Assembly: GCA_900316575.1 (NCBI GenBank)
Contig: ONDJ01000013.1
Location: forward strand, 1-54,018
From: an uncultured Prevotellaceae bacterium
GTDB lineage: Bacteria; Bacteroidota; Bacteroidia; Bacteroidales; Bacteroidaceae
DNA: 54,018 nucleotides
Reading direction: 5' to 3'
The position numbers and the translations under genes were made by a program. Shown in pieces: positions 17,513 through 25,716 of this stretch. The stretch's first letter is position 1. Every line of letters starts with the position of its first letter. The notes below the pieces were generated by a model, which was given only the letters and a program-made list of their open reading frames with translations, was not told where the DNA came from and ran no database searches.

Positions 17513-18561
17513 CAATTGCCATTCTACGCTTTTCAGCGCTTGGTGATGTTGCTATGACTGTGCCTGTGGTATGGAGCATGGCTCATCAAAATGCTGAAAT
17601 AAAAATTGTTGTAATAACGCAGTCTTGGCTTTGCGATTTATATAAAGACGTAGCACCAAATGTTAAAGTACATCCCTGCGAACCTCATGGAAAGCATAAG
17701 GGCATCAGGGGAATGTATCGTTTGGCAAAAGAATTAAAAGCTGAAGGTATAGATGTTGTAGCAGATTTACACGACGTTTTGCGTACAAAAATTCTGCGCA
17801 ATATCCTTCGCCTCATGGGTTGCACCATAAAGTCAATCAATAAAGGGCATTCAGCGCGTAGAGCTTTATTATCAAAGACTCATCAATATAAACCAGCAGC
17901 TATACTTAAGGGAGAAAACACCAATAGAGAGCATCCATCAACACTACGTCCACAATCAGAACGCTATGCAGAAGTTTTCAGGCACTTAGGATTGTCCTTT
18001 CAAATAGATTTCAAATCCTTGCATCTTCCACTTTTGAAAAATCTGCCAAAAAAGGATAATGAGGAAAAATGGATAGGCGTTGCACCTATGGCAGCTCATG
18101 CTTCAAAAAACTATCCTTCTGAACGCTTGATAAAGTTGCTTTATTCCCTGATGGAAGTTCAGTCGTTGAAATTGTTTTTCTTTGGTCGCGAGCCAAAAGT
18201 TAAGTCTATTGTTAGTGAGTTAACTGCAAGTTTTCCTGATAAAGTATTCCTTGCTTCAGATTTAGTGCATGGCCTACGCGAAGAGCTTCGTTTGATGCTG
18301 TCCTTAGACACAATGCTCTCTATGGATAGTGGTAATATGCACTTGGCTTCCCTTGTTGGCTTACGCGTAGTCAGTATATGGGGAGCTACACATCCGATGA
18401 TGGGTTTCATGGGTTATAGACAGAAGGAAGACGATTGTGTTCAGTGTGCTTATGCTTGCAGACCATGTACCACATACGGTTCCAAACCACGCTGCAAAGC
18501 ACCTTATCCTTGTTTAGAAAATATTTCTGAGCAAGAAATTCAAACCAAGCTCCTCTCTTGA
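17509..18561 (+). CDS. Glycosyltransferase family 9 (heptosyltransferase-like)
   Basis: A 350-residue GT-B glycosyltransferase. The N-terminal 'ILRFSALGDVAMTVPV' and C-terminal 'MDSGNMHLASLVGLRVVSIWGATHP' are hallmark GT9 motifs. Family members add heptose or related sugars to the lipopolysaccharide core at the cytoplasmic face of the inner membrane. A Cys-rich segment near the C-terminus ('CVQCAYACRPC') is common in Bacteroidetes GT9 proteins. The start ATG overlaps the DUF4254 stop. The sugar donor cannot be read from sequence. Confidence 0.9.
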   Translation: MTIAILRFSALGDVAMTVPVVWSMAHQNAEIKIVVITQSWLCDLYKDVAPNVKVHPCEPHGKHKGIRGMYRLAKELKAEGIDVVADLHDVLRTKILRNILRLMGCTIKSINKGHSARRALLSKTHQYKPAAILKGENTNREHPSTLRPQSERYAEVFRHLGLSFQIDFKSLHLPLLKNLPKKDNEEKWIGVAPMAAHASKNYPSERLIKLLYSLMEVQSLKLFFFGREPKVKSIVSELTASFPDKVFLASDLVHGLREELRLMLSLDTMLSMDSGNMHLASLVGLRVVSIWGATHPMMGFMGYRQKEDDCVQCAYACRPCTTYGSKPRCKAPYPCLENISEQEIQTKLLS

Positions 18562-18583
18562 TTTATTCTCTTCAAAGAAAAAG

Positions 18584-20479
18584 ATGTCAACAACTAATTC
18601 TTTCTATACACTTTCAACTTATGATGTAGTAGTCGTAGGAGGCGGACATGCAGGTTGTGAAGCAGCTTCAGCTTCAGCACGCATGGGGATGAAAACATGC
18701 TTAGTTACGCTTGATTTAAACAAATTGGCACAAATGTCGTGCAATCCTGCAATTGGAGGAATAGCAAAAGGACAGATTGTTCGCGAAATTGATGCACTTG
18801 GAGGATTGACAGGTGAAGTTACAGACGCAACAACCATACAATTCCGAATGCTTAATCGCTCAAAAGGACCAGCAATGTGGAGCCCAAGAGCTCAATGCGA
18901 CAGAGCAAAGTTTATTCAAGCGTGGAGAGAACGGCTTGAAGCTACTACCAATCTCCATTTTCTTCAAGACGAAATTGCTGAAATTTTAACGGAAAAAGGA
19001 AGAGTGAGTGGTGTTCGCACTGTTTGGGGAATAGAACTACGTGCTCATGCAGTTATTATTACGGCAGGAACGTTTCTGAATGGATTGATGCATATAGGAA
19101 AACGTACTTTACTAGGTGGTAGGAGCGCAGAGCCTGCAGCAATGTATCTTACAGGTAGCTTAACTCAATTGGGCTTGAGCGTAAATAGAATGAAAACAGG
19201 CACACCAGTGCGTATAGATCGTGATAGTGTTTATTTAGAAGAATTAGAAATCGAAGCAGGAGATCCTTTACCTGCACAATTCTCTTTTCTCTCTCCTAAA
19301 AGATTACTTCCTCAGCTTCCATGTTGGACATGCTACACCAACGAAGAAGTACATGAGGTTTTGCAAAAGGGTTTAGCGGACTCACCTTTGTACAATGGGC
19401 AAATAAAGAGTATAGGTCCACGTTACTGTCCAAGCATAGAAACTAAAATAGTAACTTTTGCTGACCGCAACCGCCATCCCTTGTTTCTTGAACCTGAAGG
19501 AACAGATACGCGCGAAATGTATCTGAATGGCTTTTCTTCCAGCTTACCGATATCAGTACAAATAGAGGCTTTGCGAAAAATACCAGCCTTTCGAGATGTA
19601 CAAATCTATCGACCAGGATATGCCATAGAGTATGACTTTTTCAACCCCATAGATCTTTATCATACTTTAGAAAGTAAAAAGGTTGGCGGACTCTATTTAG
19701 CAGGACAAGTCAATGGTACAACAGGATATGAAGAGGCAGCAGGTCAGGGATTAGTAGCAGGGATAAATGCAGCTTTAGCCATTCGTGGTGAAGAGCCTTT
19801 TATTCTTCGTCGCGATGAAGCTTATATTGGCGTTTTAATTGACGATTTGGTAACAAAAGGAGTTGATGAACCATATCGTATGTTCACTTCTCGCGCAGAA
19901 TTTCGCATATTGTTGCGCCAAGATAATGCCGATGCAAGACTTACACCCTATGCCATTCGCTTCGGGTTGGCTACAGCAGAGCGATCTCTACACTTTGAGA
20001 GAAAACAAAAGACAATCAATCAAATAGTTTCAGTTATAAAAAGCACTACTGTACGTCCCAAAGAAGTCAATAGCTATTTAGAACAAATAGGAAGTTCTCA
20101 GCTGCAAGTAGGGTGCAAAATGGATGAATTATTACGGCGTCCAAATGTAACTCTCTCGGCTTTAGTTCAAACTTATCCCAATGTGTTTCAATTTAATAGG
20201 GAACAAAATGATATCAGAGAAGACTCGTTTGAGGCAGCTGAAATTCTTATTAAATATGAAGGCTATATAGCCCGCGAGCGAGCTGAGGCAGAGAAGATGT
20301 CACGCCTTGAAGATATTATAATTCAAGATCACTTCGATTATCTTTCAATCAAAGGAATATCCATAGAAGGACGACAGAAATTAGCTGCCATAAATCCGCG
20401 TACTCTGGCCCAAGCAAACCGTATTCCAGGAGTATCTCCGAGTGATATCAGTGTATTGCTTGTTTTGTGTGGTCGGTAG
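18584..20479 (+). CDS. mnmG: tRNA uridine-5-carboxymethylaminomethyl synthase subunit MnmG (GidA)
   Basis: A 631-residue FAD enzyme that, with MnmE and glycine, makes cmnm5U at the wobble base of several tRNAs. The N-terminal dinucleotide fold 'VVVGGGHAGCEAA' and the conserved 'MSCNPAIGGIAKGQIVREIDALGG' region (with its Cys) are intact; 'GQVNGTTGYEEAAGQGL' and the C-terminal helical MnmE/tRNA-binding domain follow. It starts 22 bases after the GT9 stop. Its stop is immediately followed by a perfect parS site. mnmG is often found near oriC, which fits the origin candidate at 10 kb. Confidence 0.97.
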   Translation: MSTTNSFYTLSTYDVVVVGGGHAGCEAASASARMGMKTCLVTLDLNKLAQMSCNPAIGGIAKGQIVREIDALGGLTGEVTDATTIQFRMLNRSKGPAMWSPRAQCDRAKFIQAWRERLEATTNLHFLQDEIAEILTEKGRVSGVRTVWGIELRAHAVIITAGTFLNGLMHIGKRTLLGGRSAEPAAMYLTGSLTQLGLSVNRMKTGTPVRIDRDSVYLEELEIEAGDPLPAQFSFLSPKRLLPQLPCWTCYTNEEVHEVLQKGLADSPLYNGQIKSIGPRYCPSIETKIVTFADRNRHPLFLEPEGTDTREMYLNGFSSSLPISVQIEALRKIPAFRDVQIYRPGYAIEYDFFNPIDLYHTLESKKVGGLYLAGQVNGTTGYEEAAGQGLVAGINAALAIRGEEPFILRRDEAYIGVLIDDLVTKGVDEPYRMFTSRAEFRILLRQDNADARLTPYAIRFGLATAERSLHFERKQKTINQIVSVIKSTTVRPKEVNSYLEQIGSSQLQVGCKMDELLRRPNVTLSALVQTYPNVFQFNREQNDIREDSFEAAEILIKYEGYIARERAEAEKMSRLEDIIIQDHFDYLSIKGISIEGRQKLAAINPRTLAQANRIPGVSPSDISVLLVLCGR

Positions 20480-20495
20480 TGTTTCACGTGAAACA
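20480..20495. promoter_or_regulatory. parS centromere site (ParB binding)
   Basis: The 16-bp perfect palindrome TGTTTCACGTGAAACA starts one base after the mnmG stop. It is identical to the canonical chromosomal parS bound by ParB/Spo0J, which nucleates origin segregation complexes. Such sites cluster near oriC. A chance exact match to a 16-mer is very unlikely. Confidence 0.9.
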
Positions 20496-20516
20496 AATTC
20501 TTTTATTACTATATCT

Positions 20517-21050
20517 ATGAACAAACAATTTATTCTTGATAATCTAAGGAATATTCCCGATTATCCAAAACCTGGGATACAGTTTCAGGATGTCAGTACA
20601 GTGTTTAAGAATACTGAATGCTTGTCAATGCTCTCTGACGAGCTTTATAAGTTGTATAAGGATAAGGGTATTACGAAAGTGGTTGGTATAGAATCGAGAG
20701 GTTTTGTACTTGGTGCGATTATAGCTACACGATTGGGTGCAGGGTTTGTGATGTGTCGTAAACCTGGAAAACTGCCAGGAATGACGCGCAAAGCTTCTTA
20801 TCAAAAAGAGTATGGGTACGACTGTGTAGAGATACACGATGATGCTATTGATACCAATGATGTTGTGCTAATTCACGACGATTTGCTCGCTACTGGAGGT
20901 TCAATGTTAGCAGCATGTCAGTTGGTACGTTCTTTTAGTCCGAAAGAAGTTTTTGTGAACTTTATATTAGAACTCCAAATGGAAGGATTGAAAGGACGAG
21001 AGGCTTTGAAAAACGAAAACGTTACAGCCTTATTGGAAGTAAAAAGGTAA
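20517..21050 (+). CDS. apt: Adenine phosphoribosyltransferase
   Basis: A 177-residue purine-salvage enzyme that converts adenine and PRPP to AMP. The type I PRTase motif 'VVLIHDDLLATGGSMLAA' binds PRPP; 'GIESRGFVLGAIIATRLGAG' and 'RKPGKLPG' are typical of Apt. I chose ATG 20,517 ('MNKQFILDNLRNIPDYPKPG'); the longer frame from 20,442 would run through mnmG and the parS palindrome. It lies between mnmG and uvrC on the same strand. Confidence 0.95.
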   Translation: MNKQFILDNLRNIPDYPKPGIQFQDVSTVFKNTECLSMLSDELYKLYKDKGITKVVGIESRGFVLGAIIATRLGAGFVMCRKPGKLPGMTRKASYQKEYGYDCVEIHDDAIDTNDVVLIHDDLLATGGSMLAACQLVRSFSPKEVFVNFILELQMEGLKGREALKNENVTALLEVKR

Positions 21051-21139
21051 GGCTGAAAAATCAAATACAGAGTTTTATTGAAGAAAAAACAGCTTTTTCT
21101 TCGTGTTGTTGTGTTATTGCTAAACAAGGTTTAAGAAAA

Positions 21140-22960
21140 ATGGATACTGAGCTCAAAAAGCGATTGATGAGCATAGTTCATAATTTACCTGAAAGCCCTG
21201 GAAGTTATCAGTATTTGGATGAGGCTGGTACGATAATATATGTAGGGAAAGCTAAAAACTTACGTCGTCGTGTTGCTTCTTATTTTGTGAAAGAACAGGT
21301 GTCAGCCAAGACACGTTTACTTGTATCCAAAATTCGTGATATTCGTTATATTGTGGTGAAGACTGAGGCCGATGCGCTGTTGCTTGAAAATAATCTGATT
21401 AAGCAGTATAAGCCACGATATAACGTGCTATTAAAAGATGATAAGACCTATCCCAGTATAGCAATAAGTAAAGAGTATCTCCCGCGCGTTTTCAAAACAC
21501 GGGATCGCAGTCGTCGTGGTGCTCAATATTTCGGGCCATATAGTCATGTGCCCACTATGTATGCACTATTAGATTTGTGCCGTACACTTTATCATCCCCG
21601 TCCGTGCCATAAAGTTTTGACACAAGAAGGAGTAGAACAAGGTAAGTATGATGTATGTTTGGAATATCATCTACATCGTTGTTTTGCACCTTGTGTAGGT
21701 AAGCAGTCGCACGAAGATTATATGCAATCCATAGAGCAGTGTAGAGAGATTCTTAAAGGGAATGTTTCGGGTGTGGCTCGAACATTGCGTGAACGTATGG
21801 TGACATTGGCTGAAGAACTGCGCTATGAGGAAGCAGAGCAAGTAAAGCGTCAGTTAGATGCTATTCTGTTGTATAAAGAAAAAAGCGAAGTTGTTTCTTC
21901 TACGCTGCATAACCTTGATGTCTTCTATATAGAAAGTGATGAGCACACGGCATACGTCAATTTTTTGCATGTATCAGCAGGGGCTATAACTCAAGCTTTT
22001 ACTTTTGAGTATCGTAAAAAGTTAGATGAGACTGATGCCGAATTACTTGCCCTGGCTATTGTGGAAATGCGAAGTCGTTATGGGAGCAATGCTCAAGAGG
22101 TTGTAGTTCCATTCCTTGTTGATTTGCCTGATAATATTGCTGTGCAGACTATCCCTCAAAAGGGCGACAAACGAAAACTCTTGGATTTGTCGCGGCTGAA
22201 TGTGAAGCAGTACAAATTTGATCGTCTAAAACAAGCTGAAAAGCTCAATCCAGAACAGAAATCTGTGCGATTGATGAAAGAAATTCAACGAGACCTTTCG
22301 CTCCCTACCCTACCCTATCGCATAGAACTCTTTGACAATTCAAACATAAGTGGAGACGATGCTGTGGCAGCTTGTGTGGTTTTTGAAAAACTGAAGCCTG
22401 CAAAGAAACTATATAGAAAATACAACATAAAAACAGTAGTTGGTCCTGATGACTATGCTTCGATGCGCGAAGTTGTTTTAAGGCGCTACTCTCGCTTGCG
22501 AGATGCAGGAAAGCGTATGCCAGATTTGATTATAGCCGATGGAGGTCGAGGGCAGATGGAAGCTATACGAGCAATCGTTGAAGATGAATTAGGCTTACAA
22601 ATCCCCGTTGCAGGACTGGCTAAAGACGACAGACATCGCACAAGTGAATTACTCTATGGTTTTCCGCCTTTGAGTGTAGGTATGAAAGCCGATAGTCAAC
22701 TCTTTCGCACATTGACAGCTATGCAAGATGAAGTACATCGCTTTGCTATATCTTTTCATCGCGAGAAGCGCAGTAAACGCCAGCGTACCAGTGAACTTGA
22801 TATGGTTTCAGGTGTCGGCAGTAAGACTAAGGAATTACTTTTGCGTCATTTTGGTAGTGTTAAACGCATTCGTGAAGCAACCATAGAGCAGTTACAAGAA
22901 TTGCTTGGTGCAAAGCGTGGATCTGTGTTGTTTGAAAACCTACATAAATCCCTTAGGTGA
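21140..22960 (+). CDS. uvrC: Excinuclease ABC subunit C
   Basis: A 606-residue nuclease that makes both incisions in nucleotide excision repair after UvrAB damage recognition. The N-terminal GIY-YIG domain ('ESPGSYQYLDEAGTIIYVGK', 'NLRRRVASYF') makes the 3' cut. A UVR motif ('RYEEAEQVKRQLDAI') binds UvrB near residue 230. The RNase H-like domain ('ELFDNSNISGDDAVAACVVF', 'DLIIADGGRGQMEA') makes the 5' cut, and a C-terminal helix-hairpin-helix pair ('VSGVGSKTKELLLRHFGSV') binds DNA. It begins 89 bases after apt. Confidence 0.97.
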   Translation: MDTELKKRLMSIVHNLPESPGSYQYLDEAGTIIYVGKAKNLRRRVASYFVKEQVSAKTRLLVSKIRDIRYIVVKTEADALLLENNLIKQYKPRYNVLLKDDKTYPSIAISKEYLPRVFKTRDRSRRGAQYFGPYSHVPTMYALLDLCRTLYHPRPCHKVLTQEGVEQGKYDVCLEYHLHRCFAPCVGKQSHEDYMQSIEQCREILKGNVSGVARTLRERMVTLAEELRYEEAEQVKRQLDAILLYKEKSEVVSSTLHNLDVFYIESDEHTAYVNFLHVSAGAITQAFTFEYRKKLDETDAELLALAIVEMRSRYGSNAQEVVVPFLVDLPDNIAVQTIPQKGDKRKLLDLSRLNVKQYKFDRLKQAEKLNPEQKSVRLMKEIQRDLSLPTLPYRIELFDNSNISGDDAVAACVVFEKLKPAKKLYRKYNIKTVVGPDDYASMREVVLRRYSRLRDAGKRMPDLIIADGGRGQMEAIRAIVEDELGLQIPVAGLAKDDRHRTSELLYGFPPLSVGMKADSQLFRTLTAMQDEVHRFAISFHREKRSKRQRTSELDMVSGVGSKTKELLLRHFGSVKRIREATIEQLQELLGAKRGSVLFENLHKSLR

Positions 22961-23065
22961 TAAAAAGAAAAACCATACTTTTGCTTCCGAAAGGGAAGCT
23001 CTCCCTTAGTTTGTCTATTAGTGATAGAATACTTTTTAATTCACTTACTCCCCTACCCTATTATT

Positions 23066-23518
23066 ATGCGAGCAGTTATTCAACGTGTGAAACATGCCAG
23101 TGTGTCAATCTCAGAAAATCTTTATGCAAACATAGGTCATGGCCTTTTAGTACTTCTTGGTGTGCAGCCCGACGATACTGAAGCAGATGCAGAGTGGTTG
23201 GCTGCAAAAATAGCGCGTCTGCGTATCTTTGACGACGAAAATGGTGTGATGAATCGCAATGTTATAGAAGTTTCGGGAGAAATTCTTGTAGTTAGTCAGT
23301 TTACGTTGATGGCTTCCTATAAAAAAGGAAACAGACCTTCGTATATACGTGCAGCAGCTCCCGATACAGCCATTCCGCTCTATGAATGTTTCACGTGGAA
23401 ACTCCATCATGAGATAAAGCAAACAGTCAAAACGGGACAGTTTGGAGCCGATATGCAAGTGGAATTACTTAATGATGGTCCTGTTACGATTTGCATGGAT
23501 ACAAAGAACAAAGAATAA
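23066..23518 (+). CDS. dtd: D-aminoacyl-tRNA deacylase
   Basis: A 150-residue dimeric proofreading enzyme that hydrolyses D-aminoacyl-tRNAs, preventing D-amino acid incorporation. The diagnostic SQFTLMAS motif and the cross-subunit GP motif in NDGPVT are both present. I chose ATG 23,066 ('MRAVIQRVKHASVSI'), the universally conserved N-terminus; the in-frame codon at 23,021 adds 15 hydrophobic residues not expected in this family. It follows uvrC by 105 bases and precedes the MazG-like gene by 15. Confidence 0.96.
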   Translation: MRAVIQRVKHASVSISENLYANIGHGLLVLLGVQPDDTEADAEWLAAKIARLRIFDDENGVMNRNVIEVSGEILVVSQFTLMASYKKGNRPSYIRAAAPDTAIPLYECFTWKLHHEIKQTVKTGQFGADMQVELLNDGPVTICMDTKNKE

Positions 23519-23533
23519 CAGTTATATTATAAA

Positions 23534-23863
23534 ATGACTATAGAAGAAGCCCAACAGCGTGTAGATGCTTGGATAAACGAATATGGAGTGAGATATTTTA
23601 GCGAACTCACCAATATGGTTTGTCTCACAGAAGAGGTTGGAGAGTTAGCGCGTGTCATAGCTCGACGTTATGGAGACCAAAGTGCAAAGAAAGGTGAAAG
23701 CCTGAACCTTTCCGAAGAGCTTGCCGATGTTCTTTGGGTTCTTATTTGTTTAGCCAATCAAACAGGAGTAAACTTAACCGAGGCTTTGGAGCAATCTTTT
23801 GTCAAGAAAACTTCAAGAGATGGCTCACGGCACATAAATAATACCAAATTACAAGCACGTTAG
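23534..23863 (+). CDS. MazG-like nucleotide pyrophosphohydrolase
   Basis: A 109-residue all-alpha NTP pyrophosphatase. The EExxE...ExxD metal-binding pattern is visible as 'LTEEVGELARVIARRYG' and 'LSEELADVLWVLICLAN'. Members cleave NTPs or non-canonical nucleotides to NMP and pyrophosphate, a house-cleaning role. It sits 15 bases after dtd, so both may share a transcript. The exact substrate is unknown. Confidence 0.9.
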   Translation: MTIEEAQQRVDAWINEYGVRYFSELTNMVCLTEEVGELARVIARRYGDQSAKKGESLNLSEELADVLWVLICLANQTGVNLTEALEQSFVKKTSRDGSRHINNTKLQAR

Positions 23864-23887
23864 GTCGTTGGTATGACTTTTTAGTCC

Positions 23888-23896
23888 TATTTTTGC
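23888..23896 (+). promoter_or_regulatory. -7 box upstream of deoC
   Basis: TATTTTTGC, 71 bases before the deoC ATG, fits the TAnnTTTGC consensus and implies a leader of about 65 nt. The -33 element is not clear. Confidence 0.45.
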
Positions 23897-23967
23897 AACA
23901 ATCTACAGCAGTTCTCGTTAAATATAAAGCAGTCTATTGATGCTAAACTCATAAAGAAATAAAACAA

Positions 23968-24897
23968 ATGCACGATCACAGCCACGAAAATTGTCACTGT
24001 CACGAAGATCACGCACAGGACAAGTATCAACAAGCTTTTGCTAAGCATGATATGCACCTTCATGATGAGCTCGTAACCGAGCAGGTACGTCGCTTAGTAG
24101 CTGAAAATAGTTCCAAGTACGACACTCCAGAAGTTATGCGCCAACTTTTGGCAGCAGTAGAGCTTACAACGCTTAAAGTAACCGATAGCGAAGAAAGTGT
24201 ATTAGCCCTAGTAGAGCGTGTTAACAAGTTCTATGCAGAGCGTCCTGATGTTCCTCCTGTTGCAACCATATGCGTTTATCCACGTTTTGCCAAAATAGTG
24301 AGCCAAAGCCTTGAAGTAGAAGATACAGCCGCATGTGTGGTAAGCGGTGCTTTTCCAAGTTCTCAGACCTTTGCAGAGGTAAAGACTGTAGAGACAGCTC
24401 TCGCAGTTCACGATGGAGCAGAGGAAGTTGACTGTGTACTCAGTGTGGGCACTTTCCTTAATGGTGATTACGAAACGTGTGCTGACGAAATTAGTGAACT
24501 GAAAGCAGCTTGCGACGGTCGTCCCTTGAAAGTCATTCTTGAGACAGGAGCACTCCAAACAGCCTTAAACATCAAGAAGGCATCAGTATTGGCTATTTAT
24601 GCTGGAGCAGATTTTATTAAGACTAGCACTGGTAAGATAACTCCTGCTGCTACACCAGAAGCTGCGTTGGTAATGTGCCAAGCAATTCGCGAATATTATG
24701 ACCAAACAGGCGTGCGCATTGGATTTAAAGCAGCAGGAGGTCTCCAAACAGTTGATGATGCTTTAGCGTACTACACAATAGTGCGTGAAATTCTTGGTGA
24801 AGAATGGATTAAAGAAGGACTTTTCCGACTTGGAACCAGCCGATTGGCCAATTTGCTTGTTCAACGCGTAACGGGCGAAGATATCAAACCATTTTAA
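23968..24897 (+). CDS. deoC: Deoxyribose-phosphate aldolase with His-rich N-terminus
   Basis: A 309-residue class I aldolase that cleaves 2-deoxyribose-5-phosphate to glyceraldehyde-3-phosphate and acetaldehyde in deoxynucleoside catabolism. The Schiff-base lysine is in 'ADFIKTSTGK', with 'VDCVLSVGTF' and 'IGFKAAGG' also conserved. Unusually, the first 15 residues contain six His and two Cys ('MHDHSHENCHCHEDH'), a metal-binding-like extension. An internal Met at residue 29 could start a shorter product, but ATG 23,968 fits the promoter upstream. The downstream lipoprotein starts 18 bases later. Confidence 0.93.
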   Translation: MHDHSHENCHCHEDHAQDKYQQAFAKHDMHLHDELVTEQVRRLVAENSSKYDTPEVMRQLLAAVELTTLKVTDSEESVLALVERVNKFYAERPDVPPVATICVYPRFAKIVSQSLEVEDTAACVVSGAFPSSQTFAEVKTVETALAVHDGAEEVDCVLSVGTFLNGDYETCADEISELKAACDGRPLKVILETGALQTALNIKKASVLAIYAGADFIKTSTGKITPAATPEAALVMCQAIREYYDQTGVRIGFKAAGGLQTVDDALAYYTIVREILGEEWIKEGLFRLGTSRLANLLVQRVTGEDIKPF

Positions 24898-24915
24898 CCC
24901 CCTACCCTTTTTCAT

Positions 24916-25410
24916 ATGAAACGTCTTCCCGTTTTATTTATTTCATTTCTTACCCTGTTTCTGCTTGCATGTGGTGGTAACAGTTCAACCCAATTGTCAA
25001 ACAAAGACACAACTGCTTCAGACAATCGTTTTATCGGCGAAACAGCATCAGATGCTCAGGGAGCAGATACTTTGCTCTTTAAGTCATTTCCCGAAGCTGT
25101 TGCTTCTATAGCAACAGTAGATGACGTTTATGGTGTTTGGACACGCGAACTGGGAGGAGATATCATGCTTTATTACGTGATTTATCGTGCCGATGGTATG
25201 TATTGGCTTCGCAATGTACGTCAAGAAAGTGGAAAATATCGTTTAGACGACGAAAAGCTTTCCATACAGCTCAAGGCTATAAATAAGGTAGAGTTTCAAG
25301 ACATGCAGAATGATGGAGGCTATCGCCTTACCGACAGTACGCTTGTGGTTTACGATGCACAAAATTATGCTCAGGAATTAGGGCGGAGATTATTTGAATG
25401 GAATAAGTAG
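24916..25410 (+). CDS. Small lipoprotein of unknown function
   Basis: A 164-residue protein with a type II signal peptide: Lys/Arg start, hydrophobic core and lipobox LLAC with the acylated Cys near residue 19. The mature part begins with a Ser/Thr/Asp-rich linker and ends in a compact domain ('VDDVYGVWTRELGGDIMLYY...RADGMYWLRNV') that looks like a lipocalin-type small beta barrel. I recognise no named family. It follows deoC by 18 bases. Confidence 0.75.
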   Translation: MKRLPVLFISFLTLFLLACGGNSSTQLSNKDTTASDNRFIGETASDAQGADTLLFKSFPEAVASIATVDDVYGVWTRELGGDIMLYYVIYRADGMYWLRNVRQESGKYRLDDEKLSIQLKAINKVEFQDMQNDGGYRLTDSTLVVYDAQNYAQELGRRLFEWNK

Positions 25411-25436
25411 CTATCTATAATTCAATACAATAATAG

Positions 25437-25480
25437 GCGAAACGAAATATCACCAATCATGATTTTTTGTTTCGTCTTTC
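25437..25480 (+). terminator. Probable terminator of deoC-lipoprotein transcript
   Basis: GGCGAAAC (about 25,436-25,443) can pair with GTTTCGTC (25,469-25,476, one G-T pair), followed by TTTCTTTATTT. The loop is long, so strength is uncertain. Confidence 0.4.
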
Positions 25481-25557
25481 TTTATTTACAATCTAAGGTC
25501 TCCTTAGATGAATGTAGGAGAAAATCGGTAGATAATCCTTTTTCAGTTTCACACCAA

Positions 25558-25643
25558 CGCGTGAAAATAAATTGTCTGCGCGTTGAAAATCGATTATCTG
25601 TGCTTGAAAATCAATTTTCCTCGCGTTGAAAATCGATTTTCAG
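25558..25643. repeat. Four-unit 21-22-bp tandem repeat
   Basis: Units begin at 25,558, 25,579, 25,601 and 25,622. Each follows the pattern CGCGTTGAAAATCGATTNTCNG with substitutions, and the best two carry the palindromic core GAAAATCGATTTTC or a near version. The array lies between the convergent lipoprotein and polyprenyl synthase genes. There are no spacers, so it is not CRISPR. Confidence 0.8.
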
Positions 25644-25716
25644 CCCATGGGGCTTTACCTGAAAAAAGGCACGAGATTATCCTTGTTGAGTAAAAAGATT
25701 TTGAATGTTGGGGCTG

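Larger units (their letters stand above)
25411..25716. other. Intergenic region with tandem repeat
   Basis: No gene is seen in these 306 bases. They contain a probable terminator (about 25,437-25,480) and a four-unit tandem repeat (25,558-25,643). Convergent genes end on both sides. Confidence 0.6.

Noticed and set aside
23388-23403. Second parS-like sequence TGTTTCACGTGGAAAC inside dtd
   Set aside because: Only 13 of 16 positions match the parS consensus, the palindrome is broken, and it lies in conserved coding sequence.
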